The translations under genes and the position numbers were made by a program. Shown piece by piece: positions 1 through 6,579 of a stretch of DNA of 10,489 nt. Every line of letters begins with the position of its first letter. Positions within the stretch are counted from its first letter, which is position 1. The DNA is taken from positions 1 to 10,489 of the forward strand of contig JALHFC010000088.1 in assembly GCA_022839445.1 (NCBI GenBank), read 5' to 3'. The stretch is from Pelotomaculum sp. (GTDB lineage Bacteria; Bacillota; Desulfotomaculia; Desulfotomaculales; Pelotomaculaceae). Under the pieces are notes generated by a model that made no database searches, was not told the origin of the DNA, and saw only the letters and a program-made list of their open reading frames with translations.

Positions 1-1
1 G

Positions 2-220
2 GGCGCCTCTCTTGTAGCGGAAAAGCTGAGAGCCGGAGTTGAAGCGCTGGGCATTGAGCATGAAAGGTCGGAAGCAAGTAATTATTTGACAATAAGCCTA
101 GGAGTGGCAACAGCCGTCCCATCCGCTGACATTACAGCTTCAAAGCTGATGGATTTGGCCGACCAGGCGCTGTACCAGGCCAAAAGGGAGGGCCGGAACC
201 GTGTAATTGGAACGTATTGA
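2..220 (+). CDS. GGDEF diguanylate cyclase, C-terminal fragment
   Basis: Only the last 72 residues are in the window; the gene starts to the left. The frame reads through VAEKLRAGVEALGIE, then ISLGVAT, then LMDLADQALYQAKREGRNRV before the TGA. In GGDEF domains these correspond to the helix after the active site, the conserved I/SxGVA strand and the final ADxALYxAKxxGRNRV helix. The family makes cyclic di-GMP from two GTP. The GG(D/E)EF catalytic loop and any sensory N-terminal domains lie outside the window, so activity and the signal sensed cannot be judged. The stop codon at 218-220 lies inside the left arm of a REP-like inverted repeat. The domain call is secure; which GGDEF protein this is cannot be said. 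Confidence 0.9.
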   Translation, partial: GASLVAEKLRAGVEALGIEHERSEASNYLTISLGVATAVPSADITASKLMDLADQALYQAKREGRNRVIGTY

Positions 221-367
221 AGCACAGGGGAAGCACAAGGGGACGGTTCTTTTGTGTCGTCCTTGACGACACAAAAGAACAACCATGAAAATGCTTTACA
301 CAGTAGAACGGATGAAAGTATCCATTTGTTTCCGTACCTTCACATTAACCGTCCCCCTGTGCTTCAA
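217..367. repeat. REP-like composite inverted repeat with a 66-bp insert
   Basis: The inner hairpin has perfect 16-bp arms at 246-261 and 265-280 with a 3-nt loop. The outer arms are 230-248 and 347-365 (18 of 19 match); a second left arm, 217-229, pairs perfectly with 355-367, so the left end is duplicated. This is the same family as the palindrome at 8980-9044: the inner arm ending TTTTGTGTCGTC is identical, and the outer arm carries a run of G then ACGGTT. Here 66 bases (281-346) separate the inner right arm from the outer right arm, and AACC occurs at both ends of the insert (281-284 and 347-350). The element spans the end of the GGDEF gene and stops just short of the copZ pseudogene. It has no reading frame of its own that looks real. 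Confidence 0.85.
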
Positions 368-371
368 TGTG

Positions 372-520
372 CTAGCCCACCACTTCGTACCCGGCCTCTT
401 CGATAGCTTTAACTAGAGCGGCGCGTTTAGCCCGGCCGGTAACCATTTAAGCGCTTTTTCCGCAGCCATTTTACAATGATTACACATCATTCCTTCGATC
501 TTGAGAACAGTTTCAGTCAC
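372..520 (-). pseudogene. copZ: copZ-like copper chaperone, internal out-of-frame deletion
   Basis: Read on the minus strand from the GTG at 520 (a GTG at 529 is also in frame; GGGGGTG upstream is the likely Shine-Dalgarno), the frame gives MTETVLKIEGMMCNHCKMAAEKALK. That is the N-terminal half of a CopZ/HMA domain, with the metal-binding CNHC. It then runs into a stop in the wrong frame. In another frame the sequence resumes with VTGRAKRAALVKAIEE and AGYEVVG followed by TAG at 372-374, the normal CopZ C-terminus. The junction is near 440-445. The remains encode about 48 residues where the family has about 66, so roughly 50 bases are gone; the span of 149 bases is not a multiple of 3. It lies downstream of copA on the same strand, the usual chaperone position in csoR-copA-copZ loci. 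A partial peptide that keeps CxxC but lacks the rest of the fold is unlikely to work. Confidence 0.85.
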
Positions 521-645
521 CTTTTTCACCCCCGTCTCTTTGGAATTTTAAAGTTTGCTGAAATATAATGGATGGGCTAGCCACCCCAACAGCGATACAA
601 ACATGCCAAAGGAGCCCAGTCTTCTTGACAATAGCGTCACGAAGA

Positions 646-673
646 GTGTCAACAACTCCGTCCCCCTGACACC
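646..673. repeat. REP-like hairpin just downstream of copA
   Basis: GTGTCA (646-651) and TGACAC (667-672) form an imperfect hairpin enclosing CCGTCCCCC, the GGGGGACGG core seen in the other REP-like elements here, read on the opposite strand. It begins 4 bases after the copA stop, a typical place for REP elements. No U-tract follows on the minus strand, so it is not a clear terminator. The 100 or so bases between it and the copZ remnant show nothing I recognise. Confidence 0.5.
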
Positions 674-676
674 TAC

Positions 677-3508
677 CTAGTTGAGCAATTTTTTGCCGTA
701 ACCTTTTAGAAGCAGGGAGTTGGTCACCACGGACACGGAGGAAAAGGCCATCGCCAGCCCGGCCCATTCCGGCGGCAGAAGTTTTCCGGTTATTGGGTAA
801 AGAACGCCGGCCGCTACGGGAATGCCGGTGACGTTGTAAATCAAAGCCCAGAAGAGATTTTGCTTGATTTTATTTAATGTTTTCCGGCCTAAACGGATTG
901 CTCTTTCCACATCAAGGAGGTCATTGCGCACTAAGATCACATCGCCTGTTTCCTTGGCCACATCGGTACCGGAACCGATGGCAATCCCGATATCTGCCTG
1001 GGCCAGGGCAGGGGCGTCGTTGATGCCGTCGCCGACCATAGCCACTTTTAGCCCCTGTTCCTGATATTTTTTTACAATATTGATCTTATCCCGGGGCAGG
1101 ACCTCGGCGGCGATTTCATCAATGCCAACTTCCTGACCGACGACATGGGCTACCTTTTTATTATCCCCGGTGATCATGAAAGTTTTAAGCCCCAGCCCGT
1201 GCAGGCGCTTGATTGCTTCTTTGGCGCTTTCTTTTAAGACGTCGGCCAGGGCGATTAAGCCAGTGGCGCGGCCGTCAAGGGAGACGAGCATGGTTGTCTT
1301 GCCTTCTTCCACCAGGCGCTGGAAGTCTTGTTCAATACCGCTTACATCGATCCCGTATTTTTGCATGTGCTTCATATTACCGATGAGCAAGGGCCGGCCC
1401 TGGTAAGAGCAGGCTATCCCGTGGCCGCTTTCCTCACGATAATCCTTTACCTCTAGGATCTCCAATTTTTCTTTCCTGGCACGGGTTGCGACCGCTTGAG
1501 CCAGGGGATGGACGGAAGGGTTTTCTCCGGCCGCCGCTATTTGTAAAAGTTCTTTTTCTTTAAAAGGAGCGACTGCGACAACATCCGTGACCTCGGGCGT
1601 GCCTTTAGTCAGTGTCCCGGTTTTGTCAAAACCAATAGCCTGCAAGCGGGAGATAGCTTCTAGCACAGCGGCGGACTTAAAGAGCAGGCCGCGGTTAAGG
1701 CCGACACCACTGCCAACCATAATTGCTGTCGGGGTGGCAAGCCCCAAGGCGCAGGGGCAGGCAATGACCAGGACGGCGATTGCCGCGGTAAAGGCAAAAA
1801 CAAAAGTGCTATGCAGGACGAAATACCAGATCGTGAAGGTGATCAGAGCAAGAGCCACTACTGTGGGAACAAAATAGTTGGAAATAATGTCGGCCAGACG
1901 CTGGATTGGTGGTTTAACTCCCTGCGCTTCTTCCACCATTTTGATAATCCCGGAAAGTACCGTGTCTTGGCCTGTTTTTGTCGTTTTCACCTTAATGCTG
2001 CCGGAGCGGTTAATGGTTGCTCCGATGACAGGATCCCCGGCCCCCTTGTCAACAGGAATGGATTCCCCGGTCAGCATGGACTCGTCGATGCTGGCTTGTC
2101 CTTCTACAATCTCGCCGTCAACCGGTATCCTCTCGCCGGGTTTGACAAGGACCACGTCGCCGGTTTTTAAATCTGCCGCAGCTACTTCCTTTTCTGTGCC
2201 GTTGATCAGCAAGCGCGCTTTATCGGCCTGCAACTCCAACAGCCGTTTTAACGCCTGGCCGGCCCGGCCTTTCGCTTTGGCCTCCAGGTATTTCCCCAAA
2301 CGCACAAAGGTAATCAACATGGTTGATGTGTGAAAGAAATTTGGACCTTCGAAGAAAAGCTGCGGGAAGAACATGTTTAATGTCGTCATGACGCTATAGC
2401 CGTAAGCAGCGGTAATCCCCATAGCAACTAGGACATCCATATTGGCCGAGCGGTTTTTTAAAGCGTGGTAAGCGCCGCGATAAAAAATCCAACCTGCTGA
2501 AAACTGCACAACGGTGCCCAAGGCGAGAACCGTATACATGATTATATTCGACGTGGGCAGAAGCATTAGCGGCACAATGGGAAAAGTCAGGATTGCGCTA
2601 AAAATAAGCCAGTTGCGTTGATTGACCGCAATGCGATCGACCTTATCTTCGTCCTTATTCGCTAGGGGAATATAGCCGGCATCCCTTACTTGGGCATAGA
2701 TGTCGCTTAAATTTAACCTGCCTGGGTCATACTCAACAGTCACCGTTTCATTAGCAAAGTTGACCGAGACCTTGTGCACACCGGGTGTCTTTTGTAGCTT
2801 TTTTTCAATAGTCAAGGCGCAGTTGGCGCAGGTCATGCCGCTAATTATAAACTGCTTTTTTTGCAAGTGGTCGACCGGGCCGGCTAAAGAATCGTCGCCG
2901 GCGGTATCTAGGTGCGGTAACAGGCCGGGTTGACCGGCTGCTTTAGGGGTAGCCGGTTCCACCTTTTGGTCCATGTCGCTTTCTACTTTGGCGCCGGTAG
3001 CTTCTTTAGCCGGGATAGACCTGGTTGAATATCCGGCTTTTTCAACGGCATGGTTAATGTCGTCCGGTTCCACCAGGTTTCTGTCAAAGGTAACTAAAGC
3101 TTCGTGATCAGCCAAAGAGACCCGGACATTTTCCACGCCAGGGAGTTTTTCAAGGGTTTTGGCCACCCTTCGCGCACAATGCTCACAAGTCATGCCATGG
3201 ACGGGGACCGTAATTTCTTCCGGGCTTTGCGCGGGGAGTAGTATGTCAACCGTTTGGTCTGCTACAGGAAGCGGTGTGCCGGCCGCATACCCTGCTTCTT
3301 CGATTGTTTTCTGTAATGTAGGCAGGTCAAACTGCTCCAGAGTAAAGCGCAAACTTACGCTTTCACCAGCTAAAGATACCTGAACATCAGATATGCCCGG
3401 AAGCTTTTCCAAGGCTTTGGTCACACGCCGGACGCAGTGCTCGCAGGTCATGCCGTAGACGGGGATCTTTATCTCGCCCAAGGCATTATTTTCTGAAGCG
3501 ATGGCCAT
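677..3508 (-). CDS. copA: Copper-exporting P1B-type ATPase with three N-terminal HMA domains
   Basis: This inner-membrane pump uses ATP to export Cu(I). Counting 943 residues from the ATG at 3508, three heavy-metal-associated domains carry CxxC at about 22-25, 108-111 and 227-230. The first two are GMTCEHC and resemble each other; the third is GMTCANC. The membrane metal site CPC is at 584-586 (in VIACPCALGLATP), with YN (LIYNVTG) and MAFSS in the last helices, the set that marks Cu(I) ATPases. The actuator loop TGES, the phosphorylated Asp628 in DKTGTLT, the HP dipeptide in NPSVHPLAQA and the hinge GDGINDAP near 826 are all present, so the pump looks functional. I chose 3508 over an upstream ATG at 3538 because GGAG lies 8 bases before it. 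The usual family length is 720-820 residues; the extra HMA domains and a Pro/Asp-rich linker (about 165-215) account for the difference. It lies 168 bases downstream of csoR, with no obvious operator or terminator between, so it is probably co-transcribed. Confidence 0.97.
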   Translation of the reverse strand: MAIASENNALGEIKIPVYGMTCEHCVRRVTKALEKLPGISDVQVSLAGESVSLRFTLEQFDLPTLQKTIEEAGYAAGTPLPVADQTVDILLPAQSPEEITVPVHGMTCEHCARRVAKTLEKLPGVENVRVSLADHEALVTFDRNLVEPDDINHAVEKAGYSTRSIPAKEATGAKVESDMDQKVEPATPKAAGQPGLLPHLDTAGDDSLAGPVDHLQKKQFIISGMTCANCALTIEKKLQKTPGVHKVSVNFANETVTVEYDPGRLNLSDIYAQVRDAGYIPLANKDEDKVDRIAVNQRNWLIFSAILTFPIVPLMLLPTSNIIMYTVLALGTVVQFSAGWIFYRGAYHALKNRSANMDVLVAMGITAAYGYSVMTTLNMFFPQLFFEGPNFFHTSTMLITFVRLGKYLEAKAKGRAGQALKRLLELQADKARLLINGTEKEVAAADLKTGDVVLVKPGERIPVDGEIVEGQASIDESMLTGESIPVDKGAGDPVIGATINRSGSIKVKTTKTGQDTVLSGIIKMVEEAQGVKPPIQRLADIISNYFVPTVVALALITFTIWYFVLHSTFVFAFTAAIAVLVIACPCALGLATPTAIMVGSGVGLNRGLLFKSAAVLEAISRLQAIGFDKTGTLTKGTPEVTDVVAVAPFKEKELLQIAAAGENPSVHPLAQAVATRARKEKLEILEVKDYREESGHGIACSYQGRPLLIGNMKHMQKYGIDVSGIEQDFQRLVEEGKTTMLVSLDGRATGLIALADVLKESAKEAIKRLHGLGLKTFMITGDNKKVAHVVGQEVGIDEIAAEVLPRDKINIVKKYQEQGLKVAMVGDGINDAPALAQADIGIAIGSGTDVAKETGDVILVRNDLLDVERAIRLGRKTLNKIKQNLFWALIYNVTGIPVAAGVLYPITGKLLPPEWAGLAMAFSSVSVVTNSLLLKGYGKKLLN

Positions 3509-3676
3509 AGAATCAACTCCAGTCCAGACGATTATCAAAAGTATGTCCTTCGCTAACTTTCCCCAGTTTCCATATCAAGTTAACAGACCCTTATACACGT
3601 ATCATGACGTAATTGCTTGAAAAAAATAAGACGAAACTATAATGTATTCAGTAGAAAAGTAGTTTATGCTACCAAC

Positions 3677-4009
3677 CTATTTAATTAATCTGAAGATAGT
3701 TTTTACCACTTCATCTACTACTTGTTCATCACCGGCCTGAAGCTGTTCAACGACACAGGATTTCATGTGCTTTTCCAACAGCAGCTTGGCTACTCCATAT
3801 AAAGCCGACTGGGCGGAGGAGATCTGGTTCAAAATATCATCGCAATACACCTGCCGCTCAATCATACCCTTAATGCCGCGAATTTGCCCTTCAATCCGGT
3901 TTAACCTGTTAACAAGCGTGCGGATGGTTTTTTCACTGTGATGGCTACGCCTTTCGCTGCTTCCTTTGTCTTCATGACAAACAGGGCAGGGGAGTTTTAC
4001 CTCATCCAT
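3677..4009 (-). CDS. csoR: CsoR-family copper-sensing repressor
   Basis: A 110-residue, all-helical DUF156/CsoR repressor that should release DNA when it binds Cu(I). The Cu(I) triad is intact: Cys56 (in VYCDDIL), His81 and Cys85 (in KHMKSC). The spacing of 25 and 4 residues is the same as Cys36, His61 and Cys65 in Mycobacterium tuberculosis CsoR, and Tyr55 precedes the first Cys as in that protein. The family core RLNRIEGQIRGIKGMIE is at about 35-51. The N-terminal extension has another CxxC (Cys8, Cys11) followed by a His/Glu-rich stretch; short Cys-bearing tails occur in some CsoR proteins, and their role here is unknown. The start is fixed by GGCGGTGATC directly upstream, a close match to the full Shine-Dalgarno GGAGGTGATC. 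The promoter upstream contains a CsoR-like operator, so autoregulation is expected. Confidence 0.95.
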   Translation of the reverse strand: MDEVKLPCPVCHEDKGSSERRSHHSEKTIRTLVNRLNRIEGQIRGIKGMIERQVYCDDILNQISSAQSALYGVAKLLLEKHMKSCVVEQLQAGDEQVVDEVVKTIFRLIK

Positions 4010-4050
4010 ATGATCACCGCCTATTGCTAGTAATATAATTGCGTGTTAAT

Positions 4051-4080
4051 ATACTACACCCCCCTATACTATATTGTCAA
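4051..4080 (-). promoter_or_regulatory. csoR(-copA) promoter with CsoR operator in its spacer
   Basis: On the minus strand, TTGACA (4075-4080) and TAGTAT (4051-4056) are separated by 18 bases. That spacer and the -10 coincide with a pseudo-palindrome at 4051-4072: arms ATACTACA and TATACTAT (6 of 8 positions symmetric) around a run of six C on the plus strand, i.e. G6 on the transcribed strand. A GC tract flanked by AT-rich half-sites is the hallmark of CsoR/RcnR-family operators. Bound repressor would cover the -10, so copper-dependent derepression of csoR and copA follows naturally. The assignment is by pattern and position. Confidence 0.8.
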
Positions 4081-4109
4081 TTATTAATTAGGAGTTCTTA
4101 AAAAAATTC

Positions 4110-4140
4110 TTGACTTTGACGTAGCGTCAAGGTGTATAGT
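4110..4140 (+). promoter_or_regulatory. MerR-type promoter with 19-bp spacer and dyad operator
   Basis: TTGACT (4110-4115) and TATAGT (4135-4140) are 19 bases apart, the overlong spacer typical of promoters activated by DNA-twisting MerR proteins. Within the spacer is a perfect dyad at 4116-4130, TTGACG-TAG-CGTCAA. It lies 24 bases before the broken MerR reading frame, so it is most likely that regulator's own autoregulated promoter. It is divergent from the csoR promoter, with about 30 bases between the two -35 boxes. Confidence 0.85.
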
Positions 4141-4163
4141 CATATTGTGAGGAAGGGGATCGC

Positions 4164-4729
4164 ATGGAATATACAGTCCAGAAGTTGGGCCGTTTGGCGG
4201 GGATTAGCACTAGAACGCTACGGTATTATGATCAGATTGGCATTCTAATTTGCTAATTGCAAATGTAGAAAAAACAATTGCCTTAACCGAAGGGAGAATG
4301 ACCATGACCGACAAAGAAAAGTTCGAAGGTTTTAAGCAAAAGCTGATTGATGATAACGAGAAGAAGTATGGCGAAGAAGCTCGTAAAAAGTATGGCGATG
4401 ATGCTGTGAACAAGTCCAATGAAAAAGTGAAAAACATGACGCAAGAAGAGTATGAGGATGTAACCCGGCTTGAAAATGAATTGACCGCTACTCTAGCCGA
4501 AGCTTACAAAACTGGAGACCCGGCCGGCGTTATTGCTCAAAGAGCGGCAGATCTGCATAAGCAATGGTTAACTTATTTTTGGAGTGAGTACAGTAAAGAA
4601 GCACATGCGGGCCTGGCTCAGATGTATGTGGATGACGAACGGTTTAAGGCGTACTATGATAAAATGAAGCCGGGTACGGCAGAATTTCTGAGAGATGCCA
4701 TCTACGTGTATACAGGTTTTAAGAAATAA
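4164..4729 (+). pseudogene. MerR/TipAS-type transcriptional activator, internal deletion and frameshift
   Basis: The ATG at 4164 (GGGG 5 bases upstream) starts a typical MerR winged-helix: MEYTVQKLGRLAGISTRTLR then YYDQIGIL. The frame stops at TAA 4254-4256 after 30 residues. From about 4250, two bases out of frame, the sequence continues with LLIANVEKTIALTEGRM, the end of the MerR coiled coil, and then a full TipAS-like ligand domain to 4729. The missing part is the second half of the DNA-binding domain and most of the coiled coil, by family comparison around 70-80 residues. TipAL/Mta-type proteins are normally about 250 residues and activate drug-resistance genes on binding thiopeptides or other drugs. 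No full-length regulator can be made from this sequence. See the separate entry for the surviving ligand domain. Confidence 0.85.
4304..4729 (+). CDS. Stand-alone TipAS-like antibiotic-recognition domain
   Basis: Within the broken merR gene, ATG 4304 (MTDKEKFEGFKQK) has AGGGAG seven bases upstream and opens a 141-residue frame with no defects. The content matches the TipAS domain: a charged N-terminal helix (LIDDNEKKYGEEARKKYG), MTQEEYEDVTRLENELTATL, then HKQWLTYFW, HAGLAQMYVDDERFKAYYD and a C-terminal YVYTGFKK. In Streptomyces tipA an internal start makes a free TipAS that captures thiopeptides; the same arrangement may operate here from the intact promoter at 4110-4140. Whether it is translated is an inference from the ribosome binding site. 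The alternative is that it is simply the remains of a dead gene. Confidence 0.6.
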   Translation: MTDKEKFEGFKQKLIDDNEKKYGEEARKKYGDDAVNKSNEKVKNMTQEEYEDVTRLENELTATLAEAYKTGDPAGVIAQRAADLHKQWLTYFWSEYSKEAHAGLAQMYVDDERFKAYYDKMKPGTAEFLRDAIYVYTGFKK

Positions 4730-4739
4730 GATGAACACG

Positions 4740-4783
4740 AAAGGGGTTGTCCGGTAGTAATTCAACTGCTGTACAACCCTTTT
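4740..4783 (+). terminator. Rho-independent terminator after the TipAS frame
   Basis: AAAGGGGTTGT (4740-4750) pairs with ACAACCCTTTT (4773-4783), 11 pairs with one G-U, around a 22-base loop. TTTTGTTTT at its end gives a T-rich tract on the plus strand. It lies 10 bases after the TipAS stop codon. Confidence 0.7.
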
Positions 4784-5116
4784 GTTTTGGCCGGGATGCG
4801 ATACTTGCGCCGGACTCGTAACTGGTCAATTAGAAAGATAGTAGTAGAAAGAATAAGGGGATGACTAATAAAAGCCACCCCTTTCCCCGTCAGGCGTCCG
4901 TGTTGCTTTCCCAGCATTGCCATACCCTCCCGCCGGGTAAGAGCTACCTGTTGTTTAACTAAAACTTTGATAAAGAGTTCCATTTACAAGAATTTATTTA
5001 CACCCCCCCAGCCGAGTGCCCGGGTTGCTCTCCAGATTTTCTCCTATCCTACCGGCGGGTAAGGGTGGGGGGACATTCTTTTTGCTTCCCCACTGCTTCC
5101 TTTTATTGTGTTAGCC
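4784..5116. other. Noncoding spacer between the TipAS terminator and the bmp tail
   Basis: No gene is convincing here. A 73-codon minus-strand frame (4762-4983) has no ribosome binding site, runs into the terminator and lies across one copy of a diverged repeat, so I do not call it. The stretch holds the direct repeat pair listed separately and a small GTGGGG/CCCCAC hairpin (5065-5070 with 5088-5093) without a U-tract on the minus strand. Confidence 0.5.
4875..5063 (-). repeat. Two diverged direct copies of a 63-68 bp element
   Basis: Copy 1 (about 4875-4942) and copy 2 (about 5001-5063) align in the same orientation at roughly two thirds identity with few gaps. Read on the minus strand both begin CTTACCCG, continue through GG-AGG, then TGG-A-AGCAAC near the middle, and finish in a G-run followed by GGTG. 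The spacing between copies is about 122 bases. They do not match the REP elements elsewhere in the window or a riboswitch consensus that I can recall. They could be old copies of a mobile repeat or a tandem structured RNA; the sequence alone does not decide. Confidence 0.45.
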
Positions 5117-5197
5117 TTATTGCCCGGGTATATCGCCCAGTACACCCTCCACAAGCCAGTCGAATTCCAGCAATTCAGCATCAGTCATGCTCTTGCC
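5117..5197 (-). pseudogene. Displaced C-terminal coding remnant of the bmp gene
   Basis: Just beyond the present stop of the BMP gene, in another frame on the same strand, the sequence reads GKSMTDAELLEFDWLVEG then VLGDIPGQ and TAA at 5117-5119. This is the characteristic end of BMP-family binding proteins (MTDxELLxxDWFVEGVxGxIP). The join lies at about 5198-5199, right after FKVFE of the main frame. By family comparison about 15 codons (the GPIKDxxG segment) are missing, with a net frame change. Confidence 0.8.
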
Positions 5198-6192
5198 CGT
5201 TCAAATACCTTGAAGAGATTTATCTTGATGTCATTTTCCTTCTCTGCCACTATAGCTTTTACATCAGCCGGAACCTTGTCTGCTATGGGCGCCAGGGCAA
5301 CAATACCGTCTTCCAGCCCACCCCAATAGCTCTCGTTTTTCCAGGTTCCCTTTTTAACTTCCTCAACTGTTTTTACGTAGTAGTCCCCCCAATTGTAGAT
5401 CGAAGAAGTGAGGTTAGCGTTAGGGGCAATGCTGCGCATATCATTGTTACTACCGATGGACAGGACACCCTTTTCTTCCGCGGCCTGTTGAGCGGCATAG
5501 CTGTCCTGGTGCTGACAAATCAGGTCGCATCCTTTTTCGATCAGGTCTATGGCAGCCTGTTTTTCTTTGCCGGGGTCATACCAGGTCGCTGTCCAGTTCA
5601 CTTCGACGGTGGCTTGGGGATTAATTTCCCGTACACCTAGCGTAAAGGCGTTGATTGAACGCAGCACTTCCGGTATGGGGTAGGAAGCTACGAAGCCTAT
5701 TTTGTCGTTTTTAGTCATTTTACCGGCTACCAGACCGCTCAGATAGCGGGGCTGGTAATCCCGGCCCAAGTAAGTGCCTACATTTTCGGCCTGTTTGTTG
5801 CCGGCGCAATGCATAAAGACTATGTCGGGATAATTTTTTGCTACCTGGATCAAGCTATCCATATGAGAATAACTAGTTGCGAATATTACCTTGCATCCCT
5901 TCCGGGCAAGTGCATCTAACGCCTGTTCAACATCAGCGCTCTCGTCGACACTTTCCTGGTAAAAAGTTTTTACATAGGGGAGTTTTTTCTCCAGGTATTG
6001 GCGACCCTGATCATGAGTGTAAGTCCAACCCGCATCACCCGGGGCGCCAATAAAAACAAATCCTACCTTAAATTCCTGCCCTTTGTCAGTGGCGGGCGCA
6101 GTTGTTTCCTTTTGCCCACAGCCTGACACGCTAATTACAAGAAAAGTACAGATCAACAATACCATAAGTATAAACCACGCATTTTTTCTCAT
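5185..6192 (-). CDS. BMP-family substrate-binding lipoprotein, C-terminus frameshifted
   Basis: This is a lipid-anchored solute-binding protein of the BMP/PnrA (Med) family, which usually feeds nucleosides or related solutes to an ABC importer. The start is ATG 6192, with GGGGAGG 7 bases upstream. The signal peptide is MRKNAWFILMVLLICTFLVI then SVSGCGQ; the Cys in VSGC is the lipid site. Family features follow: KVGFVFIGAPGDAGWTY, ARKGCKVIFATSYSHMDSL, NVGTYLGRDYQPRYLSGLVA, KIGFVASYPIPEVLRSINAF, WYDPGKEKQAA and LEDGIVALAPIADKVPADVK. The frame ends ERARA at 5185 after 335 residues, about 40 short of the usual end, because of an out-of-frame deletion; the true tail is listed separately. The lost tail packs on the C-terminal lobe, so folding is doubtful. 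No ABC permease or ATPase gene is adjacent, so it was an orphan binding protein or its partners lie elsewhere. Confidence 0.9.
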   Translation of the reverse strand: MRKNAWFILMVLLICTFLVISVSGCGQKETTAPATDKGQEFKVGFVFIGAPGDAGWTYTHDQGRQYLEKKLPYVKTFYQESVDESADVEQALDALARKGCKVIFATSYSHMDSLIQVAKNYPDIVFMHCAGNKQAENVGTYLGRDYQPRYLSGLVAGKMTKNDKIGFVASYPIPEVLRSINAFTLGVREINPQATVEVNWTATWYDPGKEKQAAIDLIEKGCDLICQHQDSYAAQQAAEEKGVLSIGSNNDMRSIAPNANLTSSIYNWGDYYVKTVEEVKKGTWKNESYWGGLEDGIVALAPIADKVPADVKAIVAEKENDIKINLFKVFERARA

Positions 6193-6226
6193 TAGCAAAC
6201 CTCCCCATAAAATAATATTCATACTA

Positions 6227-6255
6227 ATTCTAGCATAATATAGCACTTCTGTGTA
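6227..6255 (-). promoter_or_regulatory. Probable promoter of the bmp gene
   Basis: On the minus strand TACACA (6250-6255) and TAGAAT (6227-6232) are separated by 17 bases, and the -10 lies 34 bases before the ATG. The -10 matches consensus at 5 of 6 positions and the -35 at 4 of 6. The surroundings are AT-rich, as expected for a promoter. No operator is evident. Confidence 0.45.
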
Positions 6256-6471
6256 TTGCTAATTACGGCTGAAATGTTTATTAAACGTCAATTAAAAACG
6301 AGAAACCTTACTGGAACGGCGTTTAATTTATTTAATCTTTGCCCAAAGGGAAAACCATCCACAATGGCGAATTAATGCATGCGTGTGTGACACGATACTA
6401 CATATAATAATTTTGTTAAAATGCCGGCGGGTGGATTATTGAGAGGGATAGTAGCAGCGGTTTGCTTGACG

Positions 6472-6579
6472 GAAATGCGCCGCAGGGAACGCGACAAAAT
6501 TTAATAGCAATTTAAGGCCATAGAAGGGGTTGGTGTTCGTCAAATTGCCCGTCGAGAGCTAGTTTTGGTAAGTGGGTGA
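6472..6579 (+). pseudogene. C-terminal remnant of a Y1 REP-associated transposase (RAYT)
   Basis: The frame reads EMRRRERDKI, two stops in a row (TAA TAG, 6502-6507), then QFKAIEGVGVRQIAR, and ends at TGA 6577-6579. I recognise the C-terminal tail of IS200-like Y1 transposases from Firmicutes, of the type MPRxERDKIIxxLKAIEGVSVRQIARLTG, which ends in a small helix-turn-helix. The same frame is open upstream to ATG 6421 but reads nothing family-like there; the catalytic HUH and Tyr regions are absent. It is dead by truncation and by the stops. It lies directly beside REP-like repeats, the partnership known for RAYT proteins. The identification is from remembered family sequence; the segment is short. 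Confidence 0.6.

Noticed and set aside
513..767. 84-codon minus-strand frame overlapping the 3' end of copA
   Set aside because: It overlaps copA in another frame and continues through the REP-like hairpin and the copZ upstream region; it has no ribosome binding site and no family-like sequence.
4762..4983. 73-codon minus-strand frame beginning MELFIKVLVKQQ; briefly considered a degenerate Flp-type pilin
   Set aside because: It lacks the conserved EY and hydrophobic helix of Flp pilins, has no ribosome binding site at a usual distance, covers a noncoding repeat copy and ends in the terminator.
5065..5640. 191-codon plus-strand frame opposite bmp
   Set aside because: It is the antisense shadow of the BMP gene, whose signal peptide, lipobox and family motifs are clear on the minus strand.
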